Source: Georgenia sp. TF02-10
GTDB lineage: Bacteria; Actinomycetota; Actinomycetes; Actinomycetales; Actinomycetaceae
NCBI RefSeq assembly: GCF_022759505.1
Contig: NZ_CP094289.1
Span: forward strand, 3,038,001 to 3,102,000
DNA: 64,000 nt
Direction: 5' to 3'
The notes beneath the pieces are model-generated. The model was not told the DNA's origin. It searched no databases and worked only from the letters and a program-made list of their open reading frames with translations. Positions 16,365-24,425 of the stretch are shown here, one piece after another; positions within the stretch are counted from its first letter, which is position 1, and every line of letters starts with the position of its first letter. A program made the translations under genes and the position numbers.

Positions 16365-16684
16365 GGCTCCTCCCCCACGACCTCGCGCATCCACTGCCAG
16401 GCGGCCACGGTGGCGGGGAACCCGCGGGTCGTCATCCCGAGCAGGATCACCTGCTCGATCTCGGCCACCGACGCGCCCGCGGCGAGCGCCCTGCGCACGT
16501 TGGACCGCACCGCGCCCTCGGCCTGGGCGCCCAGCGCGATGCCGAGCTTGACCAGGCGGGAGGTCCGCTCGTCCAGCGGGCCGGCGTCGTCGACGGTGCG
16601 GGCGAGGGCGTCCTGCGCGCGGGCGACGTCGCCGAACCGCTCCCGAAAGCTCGTGTAGACCTCGGGCAGGTGCTGCCGCGCCAC
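16361..16684 (-). CDS. Carboxymuconolactone decarboxylase/AhpD-like family protein
   Basis: This 107-residue all-helical protein resembles the CMD family (YTSFRERFGDV...LDERTSRLVKLGIALGAQAEGAVRSNVRRAL...EIEQVILLG). Members include gamma-carboxymuconolactone decarboxylases and AhpD peroxidase partners. The AhpD Cys-x-x-Cys motif is absent, since the usual C-x-x-H position reads AEGAV, so peroxidase-reductase activity is unlikely. GTG 16684 was chosen because GGAGAGGGG lies five bases upstream; ATG 16717 is also in frame. It is the first gene of a coupled run with DUF6457 and moaE, suggesting a link to molybdenum metabolism (inference). Confidence 0.78.
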   Translation of the reverse strand: MARQHLPEVYTSFRERFGDVARAQDALARTVDDAGPLDERTSRLVKLGIALGAQAEGAVRSNVRRALAAGASVAEIEQVILLGMTTRGFPATVAAWQWMREVVGEEP

Positions 16685-16831
16685 GTCGACCCCTCTCCAG
16701 ACGGTGCCTCGGCCCATCGTGGCACAGCGCCGCCGTGCGCTGCCCGCCCGCGGGCGCGCGGGGCCCAAGGGCCCACCGCGCGGACCAGCCTGGCCGGGAC
16801 GATGGTGGCCGACGTCCCGCGAAGGAGAAGC

Positions 16832-17524
16832 ATGCCCACCACCGACCGCAGGACCCGGCCGAGCGCCGTCGGCACGATCACTTCTCCGGCAGCGGACCCG
16901 GCCCTGGGCGTCACCCTGGACCACTACGCCACCGCCTACGCCACCCTGGCCCGGCTGCTCCTGGCCGCGCCGACCGAGGGCGCCCTCGTCCGGCTGCGCG
17001 AACCCGGACCGCTCCGGGCGTGGCCGCTGCTGCTCGACGAGGATTGTGCCCGCGGCGCCGCGCTGCTGGCCGAGTCTGGGCTGGCCGGGGAGACGGCGCG
17101 GGACGTCCGGACGGACTACCACCGGCTCTTCCGGGGGCCGGGACCGGTGTACGCCCCGCCGCGGGAGTCCGCGCACCTGCCCGCCGACGAGCGAAGCCCG
17201 GTGACGACGGCGGTGCGGCGCGCCTACGTAGCGTCCGGGCTCCCCGCCGCGCGGCTGCCGGTCCCGGAGGACCACATCGGCGCCGAGCTCAACCTCCTCG
17301 CCCGGCTGTGCGCGCGGGGGCTGGCGGCCCTCACGGCGGCCGACGACGCCGCCCTGGCCGGGACGCTGGCCGCGCACGCGGCCTTCCTCCAGGAGCACCT
17401 GCTGCGCTGGGCCCCGCGCTGCCTGACCCTGGCGGCGAACGGCTCCCGCACGTACTTCTACCAGGGGGTGGCCGCGCTGGGGCTCGGCACGCTGCGCTGC
17501 GCCCGGTCCACCTTCCTCGGCTGA
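16832..17524 (+). CDS. TorD/DmsD-family molybdoenzyme chaperone
   Basis: This 230-residue helical protein has the family signature DVRTDYHRLFRGPGPVYAPP followed by HIGAELNLLARLCARGL and FLQEHLLRWAP, as in TorD/DmsD/NarJ-type chaperones. These bind the twin-arginine signal or apoprotein of molybdopterin oxidoreductases during cofactor insertion, in the cytoplasm. ATG 16832 has a GAAGGAG ribosome site at 16821-16827. It diverges from the CMD-DUF6457-moaE unit, which fits a molybdoenzyme role. The client enzyme is not in the window. Confidence 0.85.
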   Translation: MPTTDRRTRPSAVGTITSPAADPALGVTLDHYATAYATLARLLLAAPTEGALVRLREPGPLRAWPLLLDEDCARGAALLAESGLAGETARDVRTDYHRLFRGPGPVYAPPRESAHLPADERSPVTTAVRRAYVASGLPAARLPVPEDHIGAELNLLARLCARGLAALTAADDAALAGTLAAHAAFLQEHLLRWAPRCLTLAANGSRTYFYQGVAALGLGTLRCARSTFLG

Positions 17525-17564
17525 CGGGGGGCATCGGTCGGCAGCCGGCAATGCCGGTCGCCGG

Positions 17565-18533
17565 TCAGCAGGCTGGCGTCTTGTGCCTCTCGGCGAGGTC
17601 CGTCGCAAGCTGACGAACACGTTCCCGCGCCGCGTCGGGGGCCAGCACCTCGACGTGGTCGGCGAACTGCAGGAGCTGGCGTACCGACTCGATGTCGGGA
17701 TAGCGGAGGACGACGGTGCACCAGCCCTCGTCAGCGGCGGCGACCTCGTGGATCCGGGCCCCGAGGATGCGCCGGGCGAGGTCGAGACGGCTCTCACGGA
17801 GACGAACGGTCACGATCACCTGGCCCGGCGTCTCGGTGCGTTCCTTCAGCGTTGTCCACACCGTGCGGAGCGACTGCCCGGCGCGGAGTGCGGCCGGTGC
17901 CTCGAGGGGCTCGTAGTCCGTGAGCCGCTCCAGGGCGAACAGTCGACCGGTGCCCTGATCATCGGCGACCAGGTACCAGCGGCCCGACTTCGTCGCGAGC
18001 CCGTACGGGTCGACAACCCGTGCCGAGGGGCGCTTCTCTGCGCTGCTCCGGTACCGGATGCGCAGCCGACGTCGGTGACGCAGCACGGACGCGAGGTCGG
18101 CGACGTCGACGCCCGGGCCAGGCGCCGCCAGCCAGGCGGTGCTGTCGACCACGACCAGCTCCGCCAGCCCCAGCAGGCCCGCCGAGGCGCCCGGCGCGGA
18201 GGCCTGGCGGGCGGCAATCTTGCGCGCAGCCGTCTCGTGCGCGGCGGCCAGCCCCAGGCGCTCGAGCTGGTCGCCGTCCAGCCCGGTGACGGACAGCGCC
18301 TCCAGCTCGCGGGGCTCCAGGCGGGAGACGTCGAGCCGGGCGCCGGGGAGCAGGACGATCCCGCCGTTGCGCCCCCGTTCGGCATATACCGGCACCCCCG
18401 CCGCCGAGAGCGCCTCGATGTCGCGGAGCACGGTGCGCCGGGACACCTCCAGGCGCTCCGCGAGCTCGGCCGTGGTGATGCGCTGACGTGCCTGCAGGAG
18501 CAGCAGCAGGTGCAGCAGCCGAGCAGCCCTCAC
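17565..18533 (-). CDS. DeoR-type HTH / WYL-domain transcriptional regulator
   Basis: This 322-residue regulator has an N-terminal winged helix (ITTAELAERLEVSRRTVLRDIEALSAAGVPVYAERGRNGG) and a central WYL domain (RLRIRYRSSAEK...VVDPYGLATKSGRWYLVADD) with a C-terminal WCX-like extension. WYL domains sense ligands, often nucleic acids or small molecules. It is divergent from a small VOC-family gene with under 100 bases between them, so it probably controls that gene and itself. GTG 18533 gives VRAARLLHLL; no strong ribosome site is seen. Confidence 0.88.
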   Translation of the reverse strand: MRAARLLHLLLLLQARQRITTAELAERLEVSRRTVLRDIEALSAAGVPVYAERGRNGGIVLLPGARLDVSRLEPRELEALSVTGLDGDQLERLGLAAAHETAARKIAARQASAPGASAGLLGLAELVVVDSTAWLAAPGPGVDVADLASVLRHRRRLRIRYRSSAEKRPSARVVDPYGLATKSGRWYLVADDQGTGRLFALERLTDYEPLEAPAALRAGQSLRTVWTTLKERTETPGQVIVTVRLRESRLDLARRILGARIHEVAAADEGWCTVVLRYPDIESVRQLLQFADHVEVLAPDAARERVRQLATDLAERHKTPAC

Positions 18534-18626
18534 AGGGAGATCGTTGCAGAAAAGGTGACAGCTTCTGTCGTGATTCAGTGATGGCCTCGTGCGGTACCGA
18601 GAAGTCACCGACCCCAGGAGCCCCCC

Positions 18627-18992
18627 ATGCCCGCACCCAACCTGTTCCTGATCTACGTCCGCGACGCGAAGACCGCCACCGCCTTCTACAGCGACCTGTT
18701 CGGCATCGAGCCAACCTTCACCAGCCCTCGCTACGTCGCGTTCGACGTCGCCCCCGGCGTCCTGTTCGCGCTGTGGACCGGGCGGAGCGAGCACGCGGTG
18801 CCGAGCACCCCACGCACGTCCGAGGTCGGCCTCATGGTCCCCGGCCCGGCGTCGACGATCGACGACCTCTACTCGCGCTGGGTCGCCAAGGGGGTCCACG
18901 TCGAGGAAGAGCCCCACGACGACGTCTTCGGTCGCACGTTCGTGGTGACCGATCCCGACGGCAACCTCATCCGGGTCTCCCCGGTGGACTGA
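18627..18992 (+). CDS. VOC-family (glyoxalase/bleomycin-resistance fold) protein
   Basis: This 121-residue protein has a single pair of beta-alpha-beta-beta-beta units (LFLIYVRDAKTATAFYSDLFGIEP...VVTDPDGNLIRVSPVD). VOC proteins include glyoxalases, dioxygenases and drug-binding proteins; the family cannot be narrowed from sequence. An AGGAG ribosome site precedes ATG 18627. It is divergent from the WYL regulator, a common pairing of a regulator with its target. Confidence 0.82.
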   Translation: MPAPNLFLIYVRDAKTATAFYSDLFGIEPTFTSPRYVAFDVAPGVLFALWTGRSEHAVPSTPRTSEVGLMVPGPASTIDDLYSRWVAKGVHVEEEPHDDVFGRTFVVTDPDGNLIRVSPVD

Positions 18993-19024
18993 CCTGCCTG
19001 GGACCCCGTCCACACGTCCGTCCG

Positions 19025-19693
19025 TCAGCGCCCGTCCCGCCCGCGCCGCTCCCCCAGCACCGCCCGGTGGTAGTCCTCGCCGGACTCCACCGACAGGACC
19101 GCGAGGACCAGCCGGCCGAGGGCCCGCCAGACCTGCGCCGAGGACTCCTGCGCGAGCCGTCTGCCGACGGCGGGCAGCCGGGCGGCCAGGGACGCGGTGA
19201 TGACGTCCTGCTCCTCCGCCCGCAGCTGCCGGCCGCGGCCGACGTCGCCGCTCGCCCAGGCGTCTGCCTCGGCACGGCACAGGTCGGCCAGGTGCCGCGC
19301 GTGCGGGGCGAGGTGGGCGGCAGCGGTCGGGGCGGCGGCGCCGCCCGGACCGGCGGCGCCGGCGAGGCCCCCAGCGCCGCCCGGACCGGCGGCGCCGAAC
19401 AGGTCCGCTGGGCAGCCGGCGCGCAGGGCGGCGACGTCGTCGGCCAGGGTGCGGCGCCGGCTTCCCCGGGCGTAGGTGTCCAGGGTCATCAGGTCGGCGA
19501 GGAAGAGCTCGGCGTCGTCGCCCACCCAGCCGGCGGCGTCCCGCCACGCGGCCGCCAGCGCACCGGAGCGCAGCGCCTCGGCCAGCCGCTCCCCCGGCCC
19601 CTCGAGCACCTCGGCGACGGCGGCCCAGCTCGCCGCCCGGTCCCGGGCCGCCTGGGCGATCTGCGCCGCGAAGCCGGCCTCGGCGCCGCTCAC
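19025..19693 (-). CDS. Helical protein, distantly TorD-like; function uncertain
   Basis: This 222-residue, Ala-rich, all-helical protein is not clearly recognised. The C-terminal half (HARHLADLCRAEADAWASGD followed by LPAVGRRLAQESSAQVWRALG) recalls the helices of TorD/NarJ chaperones, but the DYxRLF signature is missing. A central Gly/Ala-rich segment carries a duplicated GAAGPGGA. GTG 19693 overlaps the stop of the upstream oxidoreductase (GTGA), so they are coupled. The window has a bona fide TorD 1.5 kb away, which makes a molybdoenzyme role possible but unproven. Confidence 0.6.
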   Translation of the reverse strand: MSGAEAGFAAQIAQAARDRAASWAAVAEVLEGPGERLAEALRSGALAAAWRDAAGWVGDDAELFLADLMTLDTYARGSRRRTLADDVAALRAGCPADLFGAAGPGGAGGLAGAAGPGGAAAPTAAAHLAPHARHLADLCRAEADAWASGDVGRGRQLRAEEQDVITASLAARLPAVGRRLAQESSAQVWRALGRLVLAVLSVESGEDYHRAVLGERRGRDGR

Positions 19694-20667
19694 GCCGCGG
19701 CCAGGTCCACGACGAGCTTGCCCACCACGTCCCCGCTCGCCATCCGGCCAAGCGCCGGGCCGACGTCGGCCAGCCGGACGACGTCGTCGACGACGGGACG
19801 CACCCCGGTCGCGACGAGCATCTGCTGCAGCGCCACCAGCTGCTCCCGGGTCCCCATGGTCGTGCCGACCACCCGGAGGGACCGGAAGAATACCCGGTTG
19901 AGGTCGGCCGGCGGCATCGCCCCGGAGGTGGCCCCGGCGACGGCGACGGTCCCGCCCGGGCGCAGCGCCCGGAGCGAGTGGGACCAGGTGGCCTCGCCCA
20001 CGGTCTCCACGACGGCGTCGACCTGATCGGGCAGGCGGGCCCCCGGCTCGAACGCCTCGTGCGCGCCCAGCTCGCGGGCCCGGTCCCGCTTGGCGGCGCT
20101 GCGGGAGGTCACCCACACCCGCAGCCCGGCGGCGCGGGCCAGCACCGTCGCGGCGCTGGCCACCCCGCCGCCGGCGCCCTGGATCAGGACGGTGCCGCCG
20201 GGACGCAGGGCGGCGGCGTCGAACAGCAGCCGGTACGCGGTGAGGTAGGCGGTGGGCAGGCAGGCGGCCTCGGTCCAGGTCAGCTCCGGCGCCTTGGGCA
20301 CCACGTTGCCGGCCGGCACCCAGACCCGCTCGGCGAGGGTGCCGGGGTGCAGCTCGGAGAGCAGGGTGCGGCGCGGGTCGAGGGTCTCATCGCCGTGCCA
20401 GTCCCGGGAGGGGATGACGGAGTGGACGATCACCTCGGTGCCGTCGTCCAGGACGCCCGCGGCGTCCGTGCCCAGGATCATGGGCAGCCGGTCGACGGGC
20501 AGGCCGACCCCGCGCAGGGACCACAGGTCGTGGTGGTTCAGGGCGGCGGCGCGGACCTGCACGGGGACCCAGTCCGGGTACGGGGCGCCGGGGTCCGGCA
20601 GCTCGCCGACGACGAGCCCGGCGAGGGGGTCGGCGGGGTCCTGGCTCTGGGCGTAGGCGCACAGCAT
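19690..20667 (-). CDS. Zinc-independent MDR-family quinone oxidoreductase-like dehydrogenase
   Basis: This 325-residue medium-chain dehydrogenase/reductase has a GroES-like N-terminal domain (AAALNHHDLWSLRGVG...ILGTDAAGVL) and a nucleotide-binding domain with GAGGGVASAATVLARAAG. The structural zinc cysteines of classic alcohol dehydrogenases are missing, pointing to the quinone oxidoreductase/enoyl reductase branch using NADPH. Substrate is unknown. It is first in a two-gene unit with the helical protein at 19025-19693. Confidence 0.85.
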   Translation of the reverse strand: MLCAYAQSQDPADPLAGLVVGELPDPGAPYPDWVPVQVRAAALNHHDLWSLRGVGLPVDRLPMILGTDAAGVLDDGTEVIVHSVIPSRDWHGDETLDPRRTLLSELHPGTLAERVWVPAGNVVPKAPELTWTEAACLPTAYLTAYRLLFDAAALRPGGTVLIQGAGGGVASAATVLARAAGLRVWVTSRSAAKRDRARELGAHEAFEPGARLPDQVDAVVETVGEATWSHSLRALRPGGTVAVAGATSGAMPPADLNRVFFRSLRVVGTTMGTREQLVALQQMLVATGVRPVVDDVVRLADVGPALGRMASGDVVGKLVVDLAAA

Positions 20668-20762
20668 CCCCTCACCCTACGGGCGGTGGCCGGCGAGGGA
20701 TCTTCGCTCAGCAGGTCCGCCGGCACCGGGCCGACGGGCCGGTAGACCCAAGGCAGCAGAAA

Positions 20763-20788
20763 GGGCCGGTCCTGACGGACCGGCCCTG
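20763..20788 (-). terminator. Terminator of the bL37 gene
   Basis: A perfect 11-bp stem (AGGGCCGGTCC with GGACCGGCCCT) around a four-base loop lies about 30 bases after the bL37 stop on the minus strand. It is followed on that strand by TTTCTGCT, a short T-containing tail. Confidence 0.8.
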
Positions 20789-20816
20789 CTGCATCGGCGG
20801 GGACTCCCGCGGCGAC

Positions 20817-20891
20817 TCAGGCGTTGGGGCGCTTGCCGTGGTTGGCGGCGCCAGCCTTGCGAGCCCGACGCTTGCGACCGCGCTTGCTCAT
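20817..20891 (-). CDS. 50S ribosomal protein bL37
   Basis: This is a 24-residue, strongly basic peptide: MSKRGRKRRARKAGAANHGK then RPNA. The invariant NHGKRPNA end and KRGRK start match the small actinobacterial protein bL37 seen in mycobacterial ribosome structures. A GAGAGCACC stretch precedes the ATG and a strong terminator follows. It is too short for most gene callers. It lies upstream of, and on the same strand as, the oxidoreductase but has its own terminator. Confidence 0.9.
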   Translation of the reverse strand: MSKRGRKRRARKAGAANHGKRPNA

Positions 20892-21033
20892 GGTGCTCTC
20901 CTGCTCTATGGACGATCGAGACGGTCCATGGTCCCACAGCGGCCCGGTGCACCCGGCGCACGCGGCGCGGGGAGGCCTGGGCCGCTCGGTGCCGAGCGGG
21001 CGGCCCGGCCCAGCCGGTCCGGGCCGGCCGGGG

Positions 21034-21381
21034 CTACTCCCCGGCGCGGACCCCGTTGGCGCTCAGCACGGTCAGCTGCGCGACCACCCGGAGGCGCAGG
21101 GAGCTCGGTGCCACCTCCGCGCAGGACCGGCGCACCATCTCCCGGATGTGCTGCTCCGCGTGGGCCGCCTCGGTGCAGGTCGGGCAGGTGGCGATGTGCC
21201 GCCGGAACCGGGTGCAGTCGCCGTCGTCCACCTCGTCGTCGAGGAACTCGAAGAGATGGTCCAGCAGCTCGTCGCAGGTGCAGCTGTCGGCGTCGGCGCC
21301 GACCCGCTCGGTCACCGACTCCTCCGCACGTGCGGCCAGCCCCATCCGGTCGGCCTCCGTCTCGCGTCCTTCAGCGGTCAT
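21034..21381 (-). CDS. rsrA: Zinc anti-sigma factor RsrA
   Basis: This 115-residue ZAS-family anti-sigma factor holds SigR inactive until disulfide stress oxidises its cysteines and releases zinc. The HxxxCxxC motif is present (HIATCPTC), with a further upstream pair ([19 protein letters not shown]), as in RsrA. ATG 21381 overlaps the sigR stop (ATGA), giving equal, coupled expression with its target. Confidence 0.93.
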   Translation of the reverse strand: MTAEGRETEADRMGLAARAEESVTERVGADADSCTCDELLDHLFEFLDDEVDDGDCTRFRRHIATCPTCTEAAHAEQHIREMVRRSCAEVAPSSLRLRVVAQLTVLSANGVRAGE

Positions 21382-22007
21382 GCCTTGGCCTCCGTGGCCT
21401 CCGTGCGCAGCCCCAGCTCCCGAGCGTGGTCGACGAGGAGCTCTCGGAGCTGGCGGCGCCCCCGGTGCAGCCGGGACATGACGGTCCCGATGGGGGTGCC
21501 CATGATCTCGGCGATCTCCTTGTACGCGAAGCCCTCGACGTCGGCGAGGTAGACGGCGATCCGGAAGTCCTCCGGGAGCTGGTTCAGCGCGTCCTTGATC
21601 TCCGAGTCCGGCAGCTGGTCCAGGGCCTCGGTCTCCGCCGACCGCAGCCCGCTCGAGGTGTGCGAGGCGGCCCGGTGGATCTGCCAGTCCTCCACCGAGT
21701 CGGCGTCGGACTGCTGGGGCTCGCGCTGCTTCTTGCGGTAGGTGTTGATGAAGGAGTTGGTGAGGATCCGGTAGAGCCAGGCCTTGAGGTTGGTGCCGGG
21801 CCGGTACTGGTGGAACGCGGCGAAGGCCTTGGCGAAGGTCTCCTGCACCAGGTCCTCGGCGTCGGCGGGGTTGCGCGTCATGCGCATGGCGGCGCCGTAG
21901 AGCTGGTCCAGATACGGCAGGGCCTCCCGCTCGAACCGCACCGACCGCTCGACGTCAGACTCGTCGTCGGGGGCGCGGACGAGGTCGCCCTCGTGGCTCT
22001 CGGTCAT
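21378..22007 (-). CDS. sigR: RNA polymerase sigma factor SigR (ECF, SigH/SigR group)
   Basis: This 209-residue ECF sigma factor drives the thiol/oxidative stress regulon of actinobacteria. Region 2 reads [26 protein letters not shown]...[23 protein letters not shown] and region 4 reads [45 protein letters not shown]. The ATG 22007 start follows a possible GTG at 22010. A consensus SigR promoter lies about 85 bases upstream, so the sigR-rsrA unit should be autoregulated. Confidence 0.95.
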   Translation of the reverse strand: MTESHEGDLVRAPDDESDVERSVRFEREALPYLDQLYGAAMRMTRNPADAEDLVQETFAKAFAAFHQYRPGTNLKAWLYRILTNSFINTYRKKQREPQQSDADSVEDWQIHRAASHTSSGLRSAETEALDQLPDSEIKDALNQLPEDFRIAVYLADVEGFAYKEIAEIMGTPIGTVMSRLHRGRRQLRELLVDHARELGLRTEATEAKA

Positions 22008-22091
22008 CACCCACGAGCCTAGCCCGGCAGCGCCCGGGGCGAACCCCCAGGGTGCGGCCGGCGGCGGAGCGAGGACTGTCATGCCGGGTGC

Positions 22092-22117
22092 AACCGGCGG
22101 GTCGCCGTGATCATTCC
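22092..22117 (-). promoter_or_regulatory. SigR-dependent promoter of sigR-rsrA (GGAAT-N18-GTT)
   Basis: On the minus strand GGAAT (22117-22113) and GTT (22094-22092) are separated by exactly 18 bases, the consensus of SigR/SigH promoters. Its place upstream of sigR predicts positive autoregulation under thiol stress. Confidence 0.85.
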
Positions 22118-22423
22118 GAGACCGCCGCGGTCGGGTCGGGTAGGTCGGGGCCCGCGGGGGCCGAGACCGCTGACCGGCAGGCCCTGTGCCGCGGGCCCTG
22201 ACGACGGCGGCGGGCCGGGCCGGCTGGTCAGCGGTAGCCGGTGGGCAAGGCGGGGCCGGTCGCCCCGGTGGCGGGCGGAGCACGACGACGGCCGGCCCGG
22301 GCACCGGCCGACCGTTGCCCAGCTCCGCCGGTCTAGGCGGGGCCAGCCACGCCTGCTGATGCGAGACCCGTCCGGTGGGCCGGAACGCTCGCCGCAGACC
22401 CGCTGGTGCGGTAGCAATGGTCT
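22118..22423. other. Intergenic region between sigR and the DoxX gene
   Basis: This GC-rich stretch of about 300 bases has no supported gene. It separates the divergent sigR promoter from the DoxX gene and presumably holds the DoxX promoter and any further sigR promoters; I cannot place them. Confidence 0.4.
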
Positions 22424-22921
22424 ATGAACCTCACACGACGCATCGCCCGTCCCATGCTTGCCTCTGTCTTCGTCGCCGACGGCGTCGACGCCCTGCTCCA
22501 CCCGGACGCGCACGTGGCGCAGTTCAAGAAGGTGACGCCGCTGCTGGAGAAGGCCGGCCTGCCGCCCGTGCTCACCTCCGACGCCAAGATGCTCACCCGC
22601 GTCCTCGGCGGGGTCACCGCCGTGTCCGGACTGATGCTGGCCACCGGCCGGAACCCGCGGTCCGCCGCCCTGACGCTCGCCCTGGTCAACGTCCCGCTCA
22701 CGGTCGTCAACAACCCGGTGTGGGCGGCGAACGGCCCCCAGCAGCGCAAGCAGTTCAGCTCCGGGCTGCTGCGCGGCGTCGGCCTCGGCGGCGGGCTCCT
22801 GCTGGCCGCCAAGGACCTGGCCGGCAAGCCCTCCTGGGGGTGGCGGTGGAGCAACGCCCGCGAGCACGCCGTGGAGGTCCGGGAGGCCCGGGCAGCCGCC
22901 AAGGCCAAGTACAAGGGCTGA
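22424..22921 (+). CDS. DoxX-family membrane protein
   Basis: This 165-residue protein shows the DoxX pattern: RPMLASVFVADGVDALLHPDAH, a helix from about residue 55 (MLTRVLGGVTAVSGLMLATGR) and two further helices, with a basic tail. DoxX proteins are four-helix membrane proteins; in mycobacteria a DoxX partner links membrane redox enzymes to thiol stress. Its position next to sigR fits such a role, though no SigR motif was found in front of it. ATG 22424 opens the conserved start MNLTRRIARP. Confidence 0.85.
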   Translation: MNLTRRIARPMLASVFVADGVDALLHPDAHVAQFKKVTPLLEKAGLPPVLTSDAKMLTRVLGGVTAVSGLMLATGRNPRSAALTLALVNVPLTVVNNPVWAANGPQQRKQFSSGLLRGVGLGGGLLLAAKDLAGKPSWGWRWSNAREHAVEVREARAAAKAKYKG

Positions 22922-23190
22922 CCCGAGCCGCCCGGATCACCTGCCCGGCCCACTCCCCGGTGAGGCTCGTGCGCGCCTTCTCGCGCGCCACCCCCGTCGG
23001 CCCGACCTCGGCTCAGCCCCTCAGCAGCCACCCGCCGACGTCGGCGGTCGAGTCCCCTCCAGGCGGTCGAACCCCGTCCAGAGCCGTCCCCGACGGCTGG
23101 TGGGGCTGGTCGGCGGCCACCGCCGGGCGTACGGTCCAAGCAACGACCAACGTCCCGAGCAGGATCCCGGACGACCAGCAGGGAGTTCCG

Positions 23191-23586
23191 ATGGGCTTCG
23201 ACCAGTACCACGAGCCGGCCGAGGAGCTGTCGGCCGAGACGCGCACCTTCGCGCGGATGTGCGCCAACCTGACCGAGGAGGCCGAGGCCATCGGCTGGTA
23301 CGAGCAGCGGCTGTCCCTCGAGCCGGACGGGGAGTCCCGAGCGGTGATGCTCGACTCCCTGGGCGAGGAGTACAAGCACTTCGCCATGGACCTGGAGTTC
23401 CTGTTCCGCCGTAAGCCGCAGTGGCGGGAGATCGCCCGCGGGATCCTGTTCCAGGACGGCGACATCGTCGCGCACGGCGAGACCGCCGAGGCAGCGGCCA
23501 CCGGGGCCGGCGGCGGCGGCGAAGCCGGCCCCGGCCCCGCGGACGGGACGCTCGGCATCGGCAGCCTGAAGGGACAGGGACTGTGA
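23191..23586 (+). CDS. Encapsulated ferritin-like protein (EncFtn), encapsulin cargo
   Basis: This 131-residue cargo ferroxidase forms annular decamers inside the encapsulin shell and oxidises Fe(II). The two-helix core carries E29, E30, E32, W36, Y37 (NLTEEAEAIGWYEQ) and E60/H63 (GEEYKHFAMD). The spacing is the same as in Rhodospirillum rubrum EncFtn, offset by two residues. A flexible Gly/Ala/Pro linker (101-117) leads to the C-terminal loading peptide DGTLGIGSLKGQGL, which docks the cargo to the shell. ATG 23191 follows a CAGGGAG site. The stop overlaps the shell gene start (GTGA). Confidence 0.93.
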   Translation: MGFDQYHEPAEELSAETRTFARMCANLTEEAEAIGWYEQRLSLEPDGESRAVMLDSLGEEYKHFAMDLEFLFRRKPQWREIARGILFQDGDIVAHGETAEAAATGAGGGGEAGPGPADGTLGIGSLKGQGL

Positions 23587-24395
23587 GCACCACCCACCTG
23601 CTGCGCTCGCGGGCCCCGATCACCGACGCCGGCTGGGCGCAGCTAGACGCGGAGGCCAGGGAGCGCCTGGTCGCGGCGCTCGGGGCGCGGAAGCTCGTCG
23701 AGTTCGCCGGCCCGTTCGGCTGGGCCTACTCCGCGACCAACCTGGGCCGGAGCGAGACGGTCGGGCAGGCCCCGGTCGACGGGGTGCAGGCGCGCCGCCG
23801 CCGGGTGCTGCCGCTGACCGAGGTGCGGGTGCCGTTCACGCTCAGCCGGGACGAGGTGCTCAACGTCGACCGGGGCGCGGTCGACGTCGACCTGGACAAC
23901 CTGGACGACGCCGCCGTGCGGATGGCGACCGCGGAGAACACCGCCGTGTTCCACGGCTGGCCGGCGGCCGGCATCACCGGGATCGCGGAAGCCTCCCCGC
24001 ACGGCCCGATCCCTCCCGTGCTGGACGTCAACGACTACCCCAAGCGGGTGGCCAAGGCGGTCGAGGTCCTGCTGAGCAACGGGATCGGCGGCCCGTACGG
24101 GCTGGCGCTCAGCCCGGCGGACTACACCTCGGTGACCGAGACCGCCGAGCACGGCGGGTACCCGCTGTTCGACCACCTGCGCAAGATCCTCGCCGGCCCG
24201 ATCGTCTGGGTGCCGGGGGTCCAGGGCGCCGTCGTGCTGAGCATCCGGGGCGACGACTTCCTGTTCGAGTCGGGGGAGGACCTCGCCCTGGGGTACGACG
24301 GTCACGACGGCGATCAGCTGCGGCTCTACCTCGAGCAGTCGTTCAGCTTCCGGGTGGCCACGCCCGAGGCCGCCGTCGCCCTCGTCGCGGGCTGA
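23583..24395 (+). CDS. Family 1 encapsulin shell protein
   Basis: This 270-residue HK97-fold protein forms a protein nanocompartment. The N-terminal LRSRAPITDAGWAQLDAEAR helix, the RRRRVLPLTEVRVPFTLSRDE segment and the VPGVQGAVVLSIRGDDFLFESGEDLALGYDGHD region are typical of family 1 (TmEnc-like) shells. With the cargo gene immediately upstream it forms an iron-storage or detoxification compartment. GTG 23583 overlaps the cargo stop by four bases. The closeness of sigR (1.2 kb) suggests, but does not show, control by oxidative stress. Confidence 0.95.
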   Translation: MSTTHLLRSRAPITDAGWAQLDAEARERLVAALGARKLVEFAGPFGWAYSATNLGRSETVGQAPVDGVQARRRRVLPLTEVRVPFTLSRDEVLNVDRGAVDVDLDNLDDAAVRMATAENTAVFHGWPAAGITGIAEASPHGPIPPVLDVNDYPKRVAKAVEVLLSNGIGGPYGLALSPADYTSVTETAEHGGYPLFDHLRKILAGPIVWVPGVQGAVVLSIRGDDFLFESGEDLALGYDGHDGDQLRLYLEQSFSFRVATPEAAVALVAG

Positions 24396-24412
24396 GCAGA
24401 CGGGCCGGGCAC

Positions 24413-24418
24413 TACCCT
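24413..24418 (+). promoter_or_regulatory. -10 element (TACCCT) of aroA
   Basis: TACCCT ends seven bases before ATG 24426, so the transcript would start at or beside the ATG and be leaderless. No ribosome site lies between them. Confidence 0.5.
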
Positions 24419-24425
24419 CGCTGCC

